From the NCBI GenBank assembly GCA_963682055.1, contig OY821751.1, forward strand, positions 1 to 64,000: a DNA stretch of 64,000 nucleotides. Reading direction: 5' to 3'. This stretch comes from Primula veris (Eukaryota; Streptophyta; Magnoliopsida; Ericales; Primulaceae). The notes under the pieces are model-generated. The model was given only the letters and a program-made list of their open reading frames with translations, was not told where the DNA came from and ran no database searches. Shown here piece by piece: positions 41,651-55,950 of the stretch (position 1 is the stretch's first letter; the number at the start of each line of letters is the position of its first letter). The position numbers were made by a program, and so were the translations under genes.

Positions 41651-44600
41651 GAGGAAACGAAAAACGGTAAAAATCTTGCACTATATGCCATAAATCCAAG
41701 AAAGAAAATGGCAATTTAAAATCTCAATAAAAGCGTGTGTTGTATGCCACAAACTCATGAAAAAAGGCAGAAAGGAAAAACGTAAAAAACCTAATACTAT
41801 AGGCCATAAATAAAAAAAAAAAGAAAAACACTGTAAAATCTCAATAAAAGCGTGTGCTATAGGCCACAAAATCATATAAAAAATGGAGGAAACGAAAAAG
41901 GAAAAATCTTACATTATAGGCCATAAATCCAAAAAAGAAAAGGACGATTTAAAATCTCAATAAAAGAGTGATATAGGCCACAAAATCATGGGAAAAAGGG
42001 AGAAAATGAAGAACGGTAAAAACCTTGCACTATAGGCCATAAATCCAAGAAAGAAAAGGACAATTTAAAATTCCAATAAAAGCGTGTGCTATAGGCCACA
42101 AAATCATGAAAAAAAGGCACGGATGAAAAACGGTAAAAATCATGTACTATAGGTCATAAATTCAAGTAATAAATTGACAATAAAAAATCTCAATAAAAGT
42201 GTGTGCTGTTATAGGCCATAAAATCATGCGAAAATTGGTAGAAATGAAAAACAGTAAAAACCGAGTACAATAGGCCATAAATCCAAGAAATAAAAGGACA
42301 ATTTGAAATCTCAATAAAAGCATTTGCGATAGGCCACAAAATCAAGTAAAAAATGGCTGAAACGAAAAACGATAAAAACCATGTACTATAAGTCATAAAT
42401 GTAAGAAATAGGACAATTTCACATCTCAATAAAAGAATTTGCTATAGGTCATAAAATCAAGTAAAAAAGGGCTGAAACGAAAAACCATAAAAACCGTGTA
42501 CTGCCATAAATCCAAGATATAAAATGTCGATGTAAAATCTCGATAAAATTGTGTTAGTTCACAAAATCAAGCAAAAACATGCCGTAATAAAAAACGGTAA
42601 AAACAGTGTACTATAAGCCATAAATCCAAGAAATAAAATGACAATATAGAATATCAATAAAAGTGTGTGCTTAAAAGCCACAAAATCTTGTAAAAAATAG
42701 CAGAAACAAAAAAATGCTAAAAACGATGTACTATAAGCCATAAATCCAAGTAATAAAATGACAATAATAAATCTTCATAAAAGTGTGCTATAGGTCACAA
42801 AATCATGCAAAAAAAAAAATAGAAACGAAAAACAGTAAAAATCGTGTAATATACGCCATAAATCCATGAAAGAAAATGTCAATTTAAAATCTCAATAAAA
42901 GTGTGTGTTATATGCCACAAAATCATGCAAAAAAGGGCATAAACGAAAAATGGCAAAAAGCGTGTACTATAGGCCATATATCCAAAAAAGAAAAACACAA
43001 TATAAAATCTCAATAAAGGCATGTGATATAGGCCCCAAAATCATGCAAAAAAGGGAGAAAACGAAAAACAGTAAAAACCTTGCACTATAGGCCATAAATC
43101 CAAAATAGAAAAACACAATATAAAATCTCAATAAAAGTGTGCGTTATAGGCCACAAAATCATGCAAAAAAGGGAGGAAACGAAAAACGGTAAAAAGCTTG
43201 CACTATATGCCATAAATCCAAGAAAGAAAAGGACAATTTAAAATCTCAATAAAAGAGTATGCTATAGGCCACAAAATCATGGAAAAAAAAGGCAGAAAGG
43301 AAAAACGGTAAAAACCGTAAAAACCGTGCACTATAGACCATAAATCCAAGAAAGAAAAATACAATTTAAAATCTCAATAAAAATGTGTGTTATAGGCTAT
43401 AAAATCATGCAAAAAATGGTAAAAACAAAAAATGCCAAAAAGCGTGTACTATATGCCATATATCCAAGTAATAAATTGACAATAAAAAATCTCAATAAAA
43501 GTGCGCTATAGGCTACAAAATCATGCGAAAAATGGTAGAAACGAAAAACAGTAAAAACCGAGTATAGGCTATAAATCCAAGAAAGAAAAGGACAATTTAA
43601 AATCTCAATAAAAGTGTGTGCTATATAGGCCACAAAATCATGAAAAATGGTGAAAACCATGTACTATAAGCCGTAAATCCAAGTAATAAATTGACAATAA
43701 AAAATCTTAATAAAAGCGTGTGCTATAGGCCACAAAATCATGCGAAAAATGGTAGAAATGAAAAACAGTAAAAACCGAGTATAGGCTATAAATCCAAGAA
43801 AGAAAATAACAATTTAAAATCTCAATAAAAGCGTGTGCTAGGCCACAAAATCATGAGAAAAAAAAAGGTAGAAATGAAAAATGGTGAAAACCATTTACTA
43901 TAAGCCGTAAATCCAAGTAATAAATTGACAATAAAAAATCTTAATAAAAGCGTGTGCTATATAGGCCACAAAATCATGCGAAAAATGGTAGAAACGAAAA
44001 ACAGTAAAAACCGAGTATAGGCTATAAATCCAAGAAAGAAAAGGACAATTTAAAATCTCAATAAAAGCGTGTGCTAGGCCACAAAATCATGAAAAAAAAG
44101 GCAGAAATGAAAAATGGTGAAAACCATGTACTATAGCCGTAAATCCAAGTAATAAATTGACAATAAAAATCCTTAATAAAAGCGTGTGCTATAGGCCACA
44201 AAATCATGCGAAAATTGGTAGAAACGAAAAACAGTAAAAACCGAGTACTATATGATATAAATCCAAGAAATAAAATGACAATTTGAAATCTCAATAAATG
44301 CATTTGCGATAGGCCACAAAATTAAGTAAAAATGGTTGAAACGAAAAACGATAAAAACCGTGTATTATAAGCCATAAATCAAAGAAACGGAAGGACAATT
44401 TGAAATCTCAATAAAAGTATTTGCTATAGGCCATAAAATCAAGTAAAAAAGGGCTGAAACGAAAAACCATAAAAATCGTGTACTATAAGACTTAAATCCA
44501 TAAAATGTCGATTTAAAATATCTATAAAAGTGTGTGTTATAAGACTTAAAACCGTGTCCTATAAGGCATAAATCCAAGTAATAAAATGACAAAGTAGAAT

Positions 44601-47600
44601 ATTCATAAAAGAGTGTGTTATAGGTCACAAAATCATGCAAAAAAGGGCAGAAACGAAAAACGGTAAAAACTGGGTACTATACACCATAAATCCATGAAAG
44701 AAAAGACAATTTAAAATCTCAATAAAAGCGTGTGCTAAGGCATAAATCCAAGAAATAAATGACAATGTGAAATATCAAGAAAAGTATGTGCTTTAAGAAA
44801 CAAAATCATGCAAAAAAATGTCATAAACGAAAAATGCCAAAAAGCGTGTACTATAGGCTATATATCCAAAATGAAAAACACAATATAAAATCTCAATAAA
44901 AGCGTGTGCTGTGTAGGCCACAAAATCATGCAAAAAATGGCGGAAACAAAAAACGGTAAAAGCAATGCACTATAGGCCATAAATCCAAGAAAGTAAAGGA
45001 CAATTTAAATTCTCAATAACACCGTGTGTTATTATAGGCCACAAAATCATGAAAAAAAGGCATAAAGGAAAAAACGGTAAAAATCATGTACTATAGGACA
45101 TAAATCCAAGAAATAGAAGGACAATTTGAAATCTCCATAAAAGCATTTGCTATAGGCCACAACATCAAGTAAAAATTGGCTGAAACAAAAAACGATAAAA
45201 ACCATGTACTATAAGCCATAAATCCAAGAAATAAAATATCGATGTAAAATATCGATAAAAGTGTGTTATATAGTCTATAAAATCATGCAAAAAAATGCAG
45301 TAACAAAAAACGGTAAAAATCGTGTCCTATAAGCCATAAATCGAAGAAATAAAATGATAATGTAAAATAACAATAAAAGCGTGTGCTATAGGCCACAAAA
45401 TCATGCAAAAAATGGCAAAATAATCCATAAATCCAAGTAATAAAATGACAATAAAAGCGTGTGCTACAGGTCACAAAATCACGTTAAAAAGGGTAGAAAC
45501 AAAAAACAGTAAAAACTCTATACTATACGCCATAAATCCACGCAAGAAAAGGACAATTGAAAATCTCAATAAAAGCGTGTGCTATAGGCCGCAAAATCAT
45601 GCAAAAAATGACATAAATAAAAAACAGTAAAAACCATGTACTATAAGCCATAAATCCAAGAAATAAATGACAATATCAAATATCAAGAAAAGCGTGTGTT
45701 ATAAGCAACAAAATCATGCACAAAATGGTATAAACGAAAAATGCCAAAAAGTGTGTACTATTGGCCTTATATCCAAAAAAGAAAAACACAATAAAAGATC
45801 TCAATAAAGGCATGTAATATAGGCCACAAAATCATGCAAAAGAGTGAGAAAACGAAAAACGGTAAAAACCTTGCACTATAGGCCATAAAACCAAAAAAGA
45901 AGAACACAATATAAAATCTCAATATAAGTGTTATAGGCCACAAAATCATGCAAAAAGGGAGGAAACGAAAAATGGTAAAAATCTTGCACTATAGGCCATA
46001 AATCCAAGAAAGAAAAGAACAATTTAAAATCTCAATAAAAGCGTGTGTTATATAGGCCACAAAATCATGAAAAAAATGGCAGAAACGAAAAATGCCAAAA
46101 ACGATGTACTATAAACCATAAATCCAACTAATAAAATGACAATAATAAATCTTCACAAAAGTGTGTTATAGGTCACAAAAACATGCAAAAAAGGGTAGAA
46201 ACGAAAAACATTAAAAATTGTGTACTATACACCATAAATTCACGAAAGAAAAGGACATTTTAAAATCTTAATAAAAGCGTGTGTTATAGGCCACAAAATC
46301 ATGCAAAAAAGAGCATAAATGAAAAACAGTATAAGTCGTGTACTATAAGCCATAAATCCAAGAAATAAATGACAATGTCAAATATCGAGAAAAGCGTGTG
46401 CTATGGACAACAAAATCATGCACAAAATGGCATAAACGAAAAATGGTAAAAAGCGTGTACTATAGGCCATATATAAAAAAAAAAAAAACACAATATAAAA
46501 TCTCAATAAAAGCGTGTGCCATTGGCCACAAAATCATGCAAAAAAGGGAGAAAACAGAAAACAGTAAAACCTTGCACTATAGGCCATAAATCCAATAAAA
46601 AAAATTACAATTTAAAATCTCAATAAAAGCGTGTGCTACAGGCCACAAAATCATGAAAAAAAGGCAGAAATGGAAAGCGGTAAAAACCATGTACTATAAG
46701 CCATTAATCCAAGTAATAAATTAACAATAAAAAATCTCAATAAAAGTGTGTTATAGGCCACAAAATCATGCGAAAATTGGTAGAAATGAAAAACAGTAAA
46801 AATCGAGTACTATAGGCCATAAATACAAGAAATAAAAGGACAATTTGAAATTTCAATAAATTCATTTGCTATAGGCCACAAAATCAAATAAAAATGGCTG
46901 AAACGAAAAACGATAAAAACCGTGTACTATAAGCCATAAATCCAAGAAATAAAATGTCGATGTAAAATCTCAATAAAAGTGTGTTATATGGTACACAAAA
47001 TCATGCAAAAAAATACAGTAACAAAAAACGGTAAAAACCGTGTCCTATAATCCATAAATCCAAGAAATAAAATGACAATGTAAAATATCAATAAAAGCGT
47101 GTGATATAGGCCAAAAAGTCATGAAAAGAATGGCAGAAATGAAAAATGCCAAAAATTGTGTACAATAAGCTATAAATACAAGTAATAAAATGACAATAAT
47201 AAATCTTTATAAAAGTGTGTGCTATAGGTCACAAAATCATGTTAAAAAGGGTAGAAATGAAAAACAGTAAAAACTGTGTACTATACGCCATAAATCCACG
47301 AAAGAAAATAACAATTTAAAATTTAAATAAAAGTGTGTGCTATCGGCCACAAAATCATTCAAAAAATGACATAAACGAAAACCAGTATAAACCGTATATT
47401 ATAAGCCATAAATCGAAGAAATAAATGACAATGTCAAATATCAAGAAAAGTGTGTGCTAGCAACAAAATCATGCAAAAAATGGCATAAACGAAAAATATC
47501 AAAAGGTGTGTACTATAGGCCATATATCCAAAAAAAGGAAAAACACAATATAAAATCTCAATAAAAGCGTGTGCAGGCCACAAAATCATGCAAAAAAGGG

Positions 47601-50600
47601 GTGGAAACGAAAAACGGTAAAAACCATGCACTATAGGCCATAAATCAAATAAAGAAAATGACAATTTAAAATCCCAATAAAAGCGTGTGCTATATGCCAC
47701 AAAATTATGCAAAAAAGGGCATAAACTAAAAACAGTAAAAACCGTGTACTATAAGCCATAAATCGAAGAAATAAATGACAATGTCAAATATCAAGAAAAG
47801 CGTGTGCTATATGCAACAAAATCATGCACAAAATGACATAAACGAAAAATGCCAAAAAGCATGTACCATATACCCAAAAAAGAAAAACACAATATAAAAT
47901 CTCAATAAAAGCGTGTGCAATAGACCACAATATCATGCAAAAAATGGAGGAAACGAAAATCGGTAAAAATCTTGCACTATAGGCCATAAATCCAAGAAAA
48001 AAAAGGACAATTTGAAATCTCAATAAAAGCATTTGTTATAGGCCACAAAATCAGGTAAAAAGGTGCTGAAACGAAAAACAATAAAAACCATGTAATATAA
48101 ACCATAAATCCAATAAATAAAATGTCGATATAAAATATCGATAAAAGTGTGTTATATTGTCCACAAAATCATGCAAAAAAATGCATTAACAAAAAATGGT
48201 AAAAACCGTGTCATATAAGCCATATATCCAAGAAATAAAATGACAATGTAAAATCTCAATAAAAGCGTGTGTTATATGCCACAAAATCATGCAAAAATGG
48301 GCATAAACGAAAAATGCCAAAAAAACGTGTACTATAAGCCATATAACAAAAAAAGAAAAACACAATATAAAATCTCAATAAAAGCGTGCTATAGGCCATA
48401 AAATCATGCAATAAACGGCGGAAATGAAAAACGATAAAAGTCGTGCACTATATCACATAAATCCAAGAAAGAAAAGGACAATTTAAAATCTCAATAAAAG
48501 TGTGTGCTAGGCCACAAAATCATGCTAAAAAATGCAGTAACAACAAATTGTAAAAACCGTGTCCTATAAGCCATAAATCTAAGAAATAAAATGACAATGT
48601 AAAATATCAATAAAAGTGTGTGCTATAATCCACAAGATCATGCAAAAAATGGCATAAACAAAAAATGACAAAAACTATGTACTATAAGCCATAAACAAAG
48701 TAATAAAATGACAACAATAAATCTTCATAAAAGTGTGTGCTATAAGTCATAAAATCATGCAAAAAATGGGAGAAACGAAAAACAGTAAAAACCGTGTACT
48801 ACGCCATAAATCCACGAAAGAAATGGACAATTTAAAATCTCAATAAAAGCGTGTGCTATATGCAACAAAATCATGCAAAAAATTGCACAAACGAAAATTG
48901 GAAAAAAACTTGTACTATAAGCAATAAATTCAATCAATAAAATGACAATGTAAAACCTCAATAAAATCGTGTGTTATATAAACCACAAAATCATGCAAAA
49001 AATGGCAGAAACGAAAAATGGTAAAAATTATGTATTATAAGCCAGAAATACAAGCAGGAAAAGAACAATATAACATCTCAAAAAAAATGTGTATCGTATA
49101 GGCCACAAAGTCATGAAAAAAAGGCAGAAATGAAAAACGGTAAAAACCGTGTAATACAGCATAAATTTAAGAAATAAAATTACAATGTAAAATATTAATA
49201 AAAGCGTGTGCTCTAGGCCACAAAATAAAGCAAGAAAGGGCGGAAACAAAAAACGATAAAAACCGTATACTGTAAGCCATAAATCAAAGAAATAAAAGGT
49301 CAATGTAAAATATCGATAAAAGTGTGTTATGTCCACAAAATCATGAAAAAATACAGTAACTAAAAACGGTAAAAATCGTGTACATAAGACATAAATCCAA
49401 GAAATAAAATGGCAATTTAAAATATCAATAAAAGCGTGTGTTGCCACAAATCATGCAAAAAAGTGCATAAATGAAAAAACGTTAAAAAGCGAGTATCCAT
49501 AAACCTGAGAAAATAAAAAGACAAAGTAAAATATCAATAAAAGCGTGAGCTATAGGCCACAAAATCATCCAAAAAAGAGCAGAACCGAAAAACGGTAAAA
49601 ACCATGTAATTTAGGCCATAAATCCAAGAAAGAAAAGGAAAATTTAAAATCTCAACAAAAGTGTGTGCTGACCACAAAATTATGCAAAAAATAGCATTAA
49701 CGAAAAACAGTAAAAACCGTGTACTATAAGCCATACATCCAATAAATAAAATGACAATGTAAAATATCAATAAAAGCTTCATGCAAAACATGGCGGAAAT
49801 AAAAAACCGGTAAAAAGTGAGTATCCATAAATCTTAGAAAAAAAAAGACAAATAAAAATATCAATAAAAGCATGAGCTATAGGCCACAAAATCATGCAAA
49901 AAAAGGTGGAAACAGAAAAGGTTAAAATCCGTGCACTATAAGCCATAAATCCAAGAAAGAAAAGGAAAATTTAAAATCTCAATAAAAGCGTGTGTTATAG
50001 GCCACAAAATCATGAAAAAAATGGCGGAAACAAAAAACGGTAAAAGCGTCTATTGTAGTGCATAAATTTAAGAAAGAAAATGACAAAGTAAAATCTCAAT
50101 AAAAGCATGAGTTATAGGACACAAATTCATGCAAAAAAGGGCTGAAACAAAAAACAAAACAAAAAAACCTTGTACTACAGGGTGTACTACATACCATATA
50201 TTCAAAAAAGAAAAACACAATATAAAATCTCAATAAAAGCGTGTGCGTCCACAAAATCATGCAAAAAAGGGAGGAAACGAAAAACAGTTAAAACCTTGCA
50301 TTATAGACCATAAATCCAAGAAAGAAAAGAGTAATTTAAAATCTCGATAAAAACATTTGCTATAGGCCACAAAATCAAGTAAAAAAGGACTGAAACGAAA
50401 AACGATAAAAATCGTGTACTATAAGTCATAAATCCAAGAAATAAAATGTCGATGTAAAATCTTGATAAAAGTGTGTTATATAGTCAATAAAAGCGTGTGC
50501 TATAGGCCACAAAAAAATACATAACAAAAAACCGTGACCTATAAGCCATATCTAAGAAATAAAATAACAATGTAAAATATCAATAAAAGTGTGTGCTATA

Positions 50601-53600
50601 GGCCACAAAATCATGCAAAACATGGCAGAAACGAAAAATGCCAAAAACGATGTACTATAACCATAAATTCTAGTAATAAAATAACAATAATAAATTTTCA
50701 TAAAAGCGTGTGCTAGCCACAAAATCATGAAAAAAAAAGGCAGAAAGGAAAAACGGTAAAAACCGTTCCCTATAGGCCACAAAATCATGCAAAAAATGGC
50801 ATAAACGAAAAATACTAAAAAGCGTGTACTATAGGCCATATATTCAAAAAAGAAAAACACAATAAAAAAATCTCAATAAAAGTGTGTGCTATAGGCCACA
50901 AAAAAGGGCGGAAACGAAAAACGGTAAAAACCATGCACTATAGGCCATAAATCCAAGAAAGAAAAATACAATTTAAAATCTCAATAAAATCATGTGCTAT
51001 AGGGCACAAAATCATGACAAAAAGGGAGAAATGAAAAACAGTAAAACCATGTACTAAGCCATAAATCCCATTAATAAATTGATAATAAAAAATCTCAATT
51101 AAAGAGTGTGTTATATGACACAAAATTATGCGAAAATTGGTAGAAACGAAAAACATTAAAAATCGAGTACTATAGGCCATAAATCCAAGAAATAAAAGGA
51201 CAATTTGAAATATCAATAAAAGCATTTGCGATAGGCCACGAAATCAAGTAAAAAAGGGCTAAAACGAAAAAAGATAAAAACAGTGTACTATAAGCCATAA
51301 ATCCAAGAAATAAAATGTCGATGTAAAATCTCGATAAAAGTGTGTGCTATATACTCTGCAAAATCATGCAAAAAAATGCAGTAACCAAAAAGGGTAAAAA
51401 TCGTGTCATATAGGCCATAAATTCTAGAAAAAAAATAACAATGTAAAATATCAATAAAAGCCAAAATCTGTGTTATATAGGCCACAAAATCATGCAAAAA
51501 AGGGCAGAAACGAAAAATGCCAAAAACGGTATACTATAATCCATAAATCCAAGTAATAAAATGAAAATAATAAATATTCATAAAAACGTGTGCTATAGGT
51601 CACAAAATCATTCCAAAAAAGGTATAAAGAAAAAACGGTAAAAACCGTGTACTATAGGCCAGAAATCCAAGAAATAAAATGACAATGTAAAATATCAATA
51701 AAAACGTGTGCCAGCCCACAAAATCATGTAAAAAATGGCAGAAACGGAAAATGACAAAAACGATGTACTATAAAGCTATAAATCCAAGTAATAAAATGAT
51801 AATAATAAATCTTCATAAAAGCACGTGCTATAGTTCACAAAATCATGCAAAAAATGGTAGAAACGAAAAACAGTAAAAACTGTGTACTATACACCATAAA
51901 TCCACGAAAGAAAATAACAATTTAAAATCTCAATAAAAGCGTGTGCTATAGGTCACAAAATCATGCGAAAAAGGGCATAACCGAAAAACAGTAAAAACCG
52001 TGTACGATAAGCCGTAAATCCAAGAAATAAATGAAAATGTCAAATATCAAAAAAAACGTGTGCTATAGGCAACAAAATCATGCACTAAATCGCATAAACG
52101 AAAAATGACAAAAAGCATGTACTATATGCCATATATTCAAAAAAGAAAAACACAATATAAAATCTCAATAAAAGAATTTGCTATAGGCCACAAATTCATG
52201 CAAAAAAAGGATGAAACGAAAAACGTTAAAAATCTTGTACTATAGGCCATAAATCCAAGTAAGAAAAATGCAATTTAAAATCTCCATAAAAGCATTTGCT
52301 ATAGGTCACAAAATCATGCAAAAAAGGTAGAAACGAAAAACGATAAAAACCGTGTACTATACGCCATAAATCCAAGAAATAAAATATCAATGTAAAATTT
52401 GGATAAAAGTGTGTTATATAGTCTACAAAATCATGCAAAAAATGCAGTAACAAAAAACGATAAAAACCGTGTCCTATAAGCCATAAATCTTAGAAATAAA
52501 ATGACAATTTAAAATATGAATAAAAGCATGTCCCATAAAATCATGTAAAAAATGGTATAAACGAAAAATGCCAAAAACGATATACTATAATCCATAAATC
52601 CAAGTAATAAAATGACAATAATAAATCTTCATAAATGCGTGTGCTATTGGTCACAAAATCATGCAAAAAGGGTATAAACGAAAAACAGTAAAAATCTTGT
52701 ACTACGGCATAAATCCACAAAAAAAAAATGACAATTTAAAATCTCAATAAAAGCGTGTGCTATATAGGCCACAAAATCATGCAAAAAAGGGAGGAAACGA
52801 AAAACGGTATAAATCTTGCACTATAGGCCATAAATCCAAAGAAGAAAAACACAATATAAAATCTCAATAAAAGCGTGTGCTATATGCCACAAAATCATAC
52901 AAAAAAGGGAGGAAACGAAAAACGGTAAAAATCTTGCACTATAGGCCATAAATCCAAAAAAGAAAAACACAATATAAAATCTCAATAAAAGCGTGTGCTA
53001 TAGGGCACAAAATCATGCAAAAAAGGGAGGAAACGAAAAAACGTAAAAGCCTTGCACCATAGGCCATAAATCCAAGAAATAAAAGGGAAATTTAAAATCT
53101 CAATAAAAGTGTGTGCTATAGGCCACAAAATCATGAAAAAAGCAGAAAGGAAAAACGTTAAAAACCATGTGCTATAAACCATAAATCCAAGTAATAAATT
53201 GACAATAAAAAATGTCAATTAAAGCGTGTGCTAGCCACAAAATTATACGAAAATTGGTAGAAACGAAAACAGTAAAAACCGAGTACTATAGGCCATAAAG
53301 CCAAGAAATAAAAGGACAATTTGAAATCTCAATAAAAGCATTTGCTATAGGCCACAAAATCAAGTAAAAATGGGCTGAAATGAAAAACGATAAAAACCAT
53401 GTAATATAGGACCATAAATCTAAGAAATAAAATTTCGATGTAAAATCTCGATAAAAATGTGTGATATATAGTCTACAAAATCATGAAAAAAAATGCAGTA
53501 ACCAAAAACGGTTGAAACCGTGTCCTATAAGCAATAAATCCAAGAAATAAAATGACAATGTAAAATATCCATAAAAGCGTGTGATATAGGCCACAAAATA

Positions 53601-54176
53601 ATGCAAAAGAGGGCAAAAACAAAAAGCAGTAAAAACCGTGTACTATAAGCCATAAATCCAAGTAATAAATTGACAATAAAAAAACTCAATTAAAGCATGT
53701 GCTATAAGCCACAAAATTATGCGAAAATTGATAGAAACGAAAAAAGTAAAAACCGAGTATTATAGACCATAAATCCAAGAAATAAAAGGACAATTTGAAA
53801 TCTCAATAAAAGCATTTGATATAGGCCACAAAATCAAGTAAAACAGGGCTGAAACGAAAAACGACAAAAGTCTTGTACTATAAACCATAAATCTAAGAAA
53901 TAAAATGTCGATGTAAAATGTCGATAAAAATGTGTGATATATAGTCTACAAAATTAGGCAAAAAAATGCAGTAACCAAAAACGGTAGAAATCGTGTCCTA
54001 TAAGCCATAAATCCAAGAAATAAAATGACAATGTAAAATATCCATAAAAGAGTGTGCTATAGGCCACAAAATCATGCGAAAATTGGTAGAAACGAAAAAC
54101 AGTAAAAACCGAGTAATATAGGCCGTAAATCCAAGGAATAAAAGGACAATTTGAAATCTCAATAAAAGCATTTGCG

Positions 54177-55950
54177 ATAGGCCACGAAATCAAGTAAAAA
54201 ATGGCTGAAACGAAAAATGATAAAAACCGTGTACTATAAGCCATAAATCCAAGAAATAGAAGGACAATTTGAAATCTCAATAAAAATATATCCTATGGGC
54301 CATAAAATCAAGTGAAAAAGGGCTGAAACGAAAAACCATAAAAACCGTGTAATATAAGACATAATTCCAAGAAATAAAATGTCGATGTAAAATCTCGATA
54401 AATGTGTGTTATATAGTTCACAAAAGCATGCAAAAAAATGTCGTAACAAAAAATGGTAAAAACCGTGTCCTATAAGCCATAAATCCAAGTAATAAAATGA
54501 CAATGTAGAATATTCAAAAAAGTGTGTGATATAGGTTACAAAATCATGCAAAAAAGGATATAAATGAAAAACAGTAAAAACTGTGTACTATACTCCATAA
54601 ATCCACGAAAGAAAAGGACAATTTAAAATCTCATTAAAAGCGTGTGCTATATAGGTCACAAAATCATGCAAAAAAGAGCATAAACGAAAAATAGTAAAAA
54701 GTGTGTATGATAAGCCATAAATCCAAGAAATAAATGAAAATGTCAAATATCAAGAAAAGTGTGTGCTATAGGCAACAAAATCATGCACTAAATGGCATAA
54801 ACGAAAAATGACAAAAAGCGTGTACTATATGCCATATATTCCAAAAAGAAAAACACAATATAAAATCTCAATAAAAGCATTTGCTATAGGCCACAAAACC
54901 ATGCAAAAAATGGAGGAAACGAAAAACAGTCAAAACCTTGCACTATAGGCCATAAATCCAAGAAAGAAAAGTGCAATCTAAAATTTCAATAAAAGCATTT
55001 GCTATAGGCCACAAAATCAAGTAAAAAAGGGCTGAAACGAAAAACGATAAAAACTGTGTATTATAAGCCATAAATCCAAAAAATAAAATGTCGATGTAAA
55101 ATCTCGATAAAAGTGTGTTATATAGTCTACAAAATCATGCAGTAACAAAAAAAAACCGTGTCCTATAACCCTTAAATCCAAGAAATAAAATGAGATTGTA
55201 AAATATCAATATAAGCATGTGCTATATGCCACAAAATCATACAAAAAATGGTAGAAACGAAAAATGCCAAAAACGGTGTACTATAATCAATAAATCCAAG
55301 TAATAAAATGACAATAATAAATCTTCATAAAATCGTGTGCTATAGGTCACAAAATCATGCAAAAAACGGTAGAAACGAAAAACAGTAAAAATCGTGTACT
55401 ACGACATAAATCCACAAAAAAAATGACAATTTAAAATCTCAATAAAAGCGTGTGCTATAGACCACAAAATCATACAAAAAAGGGCATAAACGAAAAATAC
55501 CAAAAAGCATGTACTATAGGCCATATATCCAAAAAAGAAAAACACAATATAAAATTTCAATAAAAGCGTGTGCTATAGGCCATAAAATCATGCAAAAAAT
55601 GGAGAAAATGAAAATCGATAAAAATCTAGCACTATGTGCCATAAATTCAAAAAAGAAAAACACTATAAAATCTCAATAAAAACGTGGGCCATAAAATAAT
55701 GCAAAAAAAAGGGCATAAACGAAAAATAGTAAAAACCTGTACGATAAGCCATAAATCCAATAAAAAAATGACAATGTTAAATATCAAGAAAAGCGTGTTC
55801 TATAGGCAACAAAAGCATGCACTAAATGGCATAAACGAAAAATGACAAAAAGCATGTACTATAGGCTATATATCCAAAAAAGATAAACATAATATAAATC
55901 TCAATAATAGCGTGTGCTATAGGTCACAAAATCATGCAAAAAAAGGAGGA
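54177..55950 (+). repeat. Duplicated block within the satellite, copy 2
   Basis: Partner of 39960-41650. Its last part (from about 55310, ATCTTCATAAAATCGTG, to the GATAAACATAATATAAATC variant) recurs a third time at about 58090-58700 (GATAAACACAATATAAATC), an offset near 2.8 kb. Confidence 0.85.
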